From Betaproteobacteria bacterium RIFCSPLOWO2_02_FULL_62_17 (GTDB lineage Bacteria > Pseudomonadota > Gammaproteobacteria > Burkholderiales > SG8-39): a stretch of DNA of 8,029 nucleotides. The position numbers and the translations under genes are program-made. Of the stretch, positions 6,524 through 8,029 are shown piece by piece (the first letter of the stretch is position 1; each line of letters opens with the position of its first letter). The DNA lies in contig MEQV01000126.1 in assembly GCA_001770355.1 (NCBI GenBank), positions 1 to 8,029 on the forward strand, written 5' to 3'. The notes under the pieces were generated by a model. The model ran no database searches and was not told the DNA's origin. It worked only from the letters and a program-made list of their open reading frames with translations.

Positions 6524-7346
6524 TGGAAATTTTCACGTAAATAGGGGCAAAAGGCGCGGCTTGCGTCACCTCGATAAGGCTTTCCCGCACTAATTCCAGT
6601 ACCGCTAGAAAATTGACAATTAGCACCGCAACGCCGCTGCCCAACTCAAAAAGCGCGCTGAACTCGGTAAATGCTCTTCCGCCGAGCCGGCGCAGGATTA
6701 TGCTCATATGCTCGCGCACGGACAACTCGTCCCGGGTAACGCGGTGGTGTTGCGTCAGTTTTGCCCTGGCCAGCAATTGCCGCCAGGCCTGTTCCAGATC
6801 CGCCGCATGCACCTGGGGCAATCTTTCGGCCAATTCAGACTCCAGGAAGACCTCGACCGCATGAAAGTCGCGCCCGAGTTGCGGCAAATAATCAATCCTC
6901 AAGGCCGCCTGCTTGATCTGTTCATACTCCAGCAGGCGACGCACCAGTTCCGCCCGCGGATCCTCCTCTTGTTCCTCCATCGCCTTGGGCCTGGGCAGCA
7001 GCATGCGCGACTTGATTTCCATGAGCATGGCAGCCATGACCAGGTACTCCGCCGCCAATTCAAGATTCCTGCTGCGCGTGCGATCCACATACTCCATGTA
7101 CTGGGTGGTGAGCTTCGCCATGGGTATGTCGAGAATATCGATATTCGCCTTGCGAATCAGGTAAAGCAGCAAATCAAGCGGGCCCTGAAACGTTTCGAAA
7201 TAGACCTCCAGCGCGTCCGGCGGAATGTAAAGGTCCGACGGAAACTCGGTCAGGGGTTCGCCCCGAACCATGGCAATGTGCATCACCGCCACTGCTTGGG
7301 CGGCTGGCGTTGCTATTTCAAGCTGTCCCGCTGTTGCTTTGCTCAT
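6516..7346 (-). CDS. scpA: Segregation and condensation protein A (kleisin)
   Basis: ScpA is the kleisin that bridges the heads of the SMC dimer and binds ScpB. The 276-residue product has the typical core: FETFQGPLDLLLYLIRKANIDILDIPMAKLTTQYMEYV (50-87), where FxGPLDLLLxLI is the family signature, then ELAAEYLVMAAMLMEIKSRMLLP (96-118), an acidic linker EEQEEDPRAELVRRLLEYEQ (124-143), and a C-terminal winged-helix region (about 205-276, including FSALFELGSGVAVLIVNFLAVLELVRE). The ATG at 7346-7344 overlaps the trpS TGA as ATGA. No strong Shine-Dalgarno is visible, so translation probably depends on coupling. Internal Met22 or Met26 are possible later starts, since the first about 30 residues are not conserved core. 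Pairing with scpB directly downstream confirms the call. Confidence 0.97.
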   Translation of the reverse strand: MSKATAGQLEIATPAAQAVAVMHIAMVRGEPLTEFPSDLYIPPDALEVYFETFQGPLDLLLYLIRKANIDILDIPMAKLTTQYMEYVDRTRSRNLELAAEYLVMAAMLMEIKSRMLLPRPKAMEEQEEDPRAELVRRLLEYEQIKQAALRIDYLPQLGRDFHAVEVFLESELAERLPQVHAADLEQAWRQLLARAKLTQHHRVTRDELSVREHMSIILRRLGGRAFTEFSALFELGSGVAVLIVNFLAVLELVRESLIEVTQAAPFAPIYVKISNA

Positions 7347-8029
7347 GTGTATGCCAAGCCCATGACTTCACGAACTTCACGCATGGTTTCCTGTGCCAGG
7401 GTTCGCGCTTTCTCACATCCGTCAGCGACGATATTCCTCACCAGCGTCGGGTCATCAAGATACTTCTGCGCACGTTCACGCATCGGTCCCTGTTCCTTCA
7501 GTACCGCGTCTATGACGGGCTGCTTGCATTCCAGGCACCCGATACCTGCGCTGCGGCATCCCTGGTCCGCCCACTGGCGTATCTTATCGTCGGTATAGAC
7601 CAGGTGAAATTGCCAGACCGGGCAGAGATCCGGATTGCCGGGATCGGTGCGTTTTACCCTCGCGGGGTCCGTGGGCATGGTCCTGATCTTTTTCCTGACC
7701 GACTCGGCGTCCTCCCGGAGGCCGATGGTGTTGCCGTAGGACTTGGACATTTTCTCCCCGTCCAGCCCCGGAAAACGCGACGCGTCGGTGAGCAACGAGT
7801 CCGGTTCCACAAGAATAAGCCGTCCCCCGCCTTCAAGATAGCCAAACAGCCGTTCCCGATCACCGACGCTCAGATTCTGCTGTTCTTCCAGCAAAGCTTT
7901 GCCCGCTTGCAGAGCATCGGCATCGCCCTGCTCCTGATAACGCGTACGCAGTTGATCGTACAGTCTGGCCTTTCGGCTGCCCATTTTCTTGGCAGCCGCT
8001 TTCGCCTTGTCCTCGAACCCCTTCTCCCT
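7343..8029 (-). CDS. trpS: Tryptophanyl-tRNA synthetase, 5' end cut by window edge
   Basis: TrpRS is a class I synthetase that activates tryptophan with ATP and charges tRNA-Trp. The 228 visible C-terminal residues are open to the window edge, so the ATG at 7984 is internal (the frame continues as REKGFEDKAKAAAKK upstream). The HIGH-containing half is missing. Seen here are a long insertion before the second signature (EEQQNLSVGDRERLFGYLEGGGRLIL), the KMSKS loop in GLDGEKMSKSYGN (visible residues 93-97), RTMPTDPARVKRTDPG, and a C-terminal helical anticodon-binding region. This is the long-form TrpRS (about 400 residues) seen in betaproteobacteria and others, not the short 334-residue E. coli form. 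Four cysteines spaced C-x21-C-x6-C-x2-C (visible residues 136, 158, 165, 168) resemble an iron-sulfur cluster motif. It overlaps scpA by 4 bp. Confidence 0.96.
   Translation of the reverse strand, partial: REKGFEDKAKAAAKKMGSRKARLYDQLRTRYQEQGDADALQAGKALLEEQQNLSVGDRERLFGYLEGGGRLILVEPDSLLTDASRFPGLDGEKMSKSYGNTIGLREDAESVRKKIRTMPTDPARVKRTDPGNPDLCPVWQFHLVYTDDKIRQWADQGCRSAGIGCLECKQPVIDAVLKEQGPMRERAQKYLDDPTLVRNIVADGCEKARTLAQETMREVREVMGLAYT

Noticed and set aside
6708..7598. Plus-strand open frame (296 codons) opposite scpA and trpS
   Set aside because: It crosses two real genes on the other strand and looks like a codon-usage shadow.
7343..7984. Treating the ATG at 7984 as the start of trpS
   Set aside because: The same frame stays open to the window edge with residues homologous to long-form TrpRS, so the ATG is internal.

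Overview
The window is an ordinary, tightly packed chromosomal core region of a Gram-negative bacterium, most likely a betaproteobacterium (a Nitrosomonadales-like lineage is my best guess). The guess rests on gene order, on a long-form tryptophanyl-tRNA synthetase with a large insertion before KMSKS, on SMC-type condensin subunits (ScpA/ScpB) rather than MukBEF, and on moderately GC-rich coding sequence. All eight genes lie on the minus strand, so transcription runs from high to low coordinates. No mobile elements, CRISPR arrays, tRNA or rRNA genes were seen.

Upstream block (8029 down to 4984): trpS (5' end outside the window), scpA, scpB and rluB form a translationally coupled chain. trpS and scpA share an ATGA, scpA and scpB overlap by 8 bp, and scpB and rluB overlap by up to 95 bp. 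The products charge tRNA-Trp, form the kleisin and winged-helix subunits of the SMC condensin, and make a pseudouridine in 23S rRNA.

The only sizeable intergenic gap (4821-4983, 163 bp) holds the most informative regulatory signals. There is a good sigma-70-type promoter with an extended -10. Immediately after it come an intrinsic-terminator hairpin with a U-rich tract, a second small hairpin, and then the rimP ribosome binding site. A terminator placed between a promoter and its first gene looks like an attenuation leader, analogous in position to the rimP leader described in gammaproteobacteria.

Downstream block (4820 down to 1): rimP, nusA, infB and rbfA (3' end outside the window), the classic ribosome-maturation, transcription-elongation and translation-initiation operon. 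RimP and RbfA assist 30S assembly, NusA modulates RNA polymerase pausing and termination, and IF2 recruits initiator tRNA. NusA is itself an enhancer of intrinsic termination, so autoregulation through the leader hairpin is plausible but is inference.

Points worth a second look are the leader/attenuator, a four-cysteine motif in TrpS closely resembling the [4Fe-4S] motif of Thermotoga TrpRS, and the uncertain SD-less start of rluB inside scpB. I found no wholly new system here.
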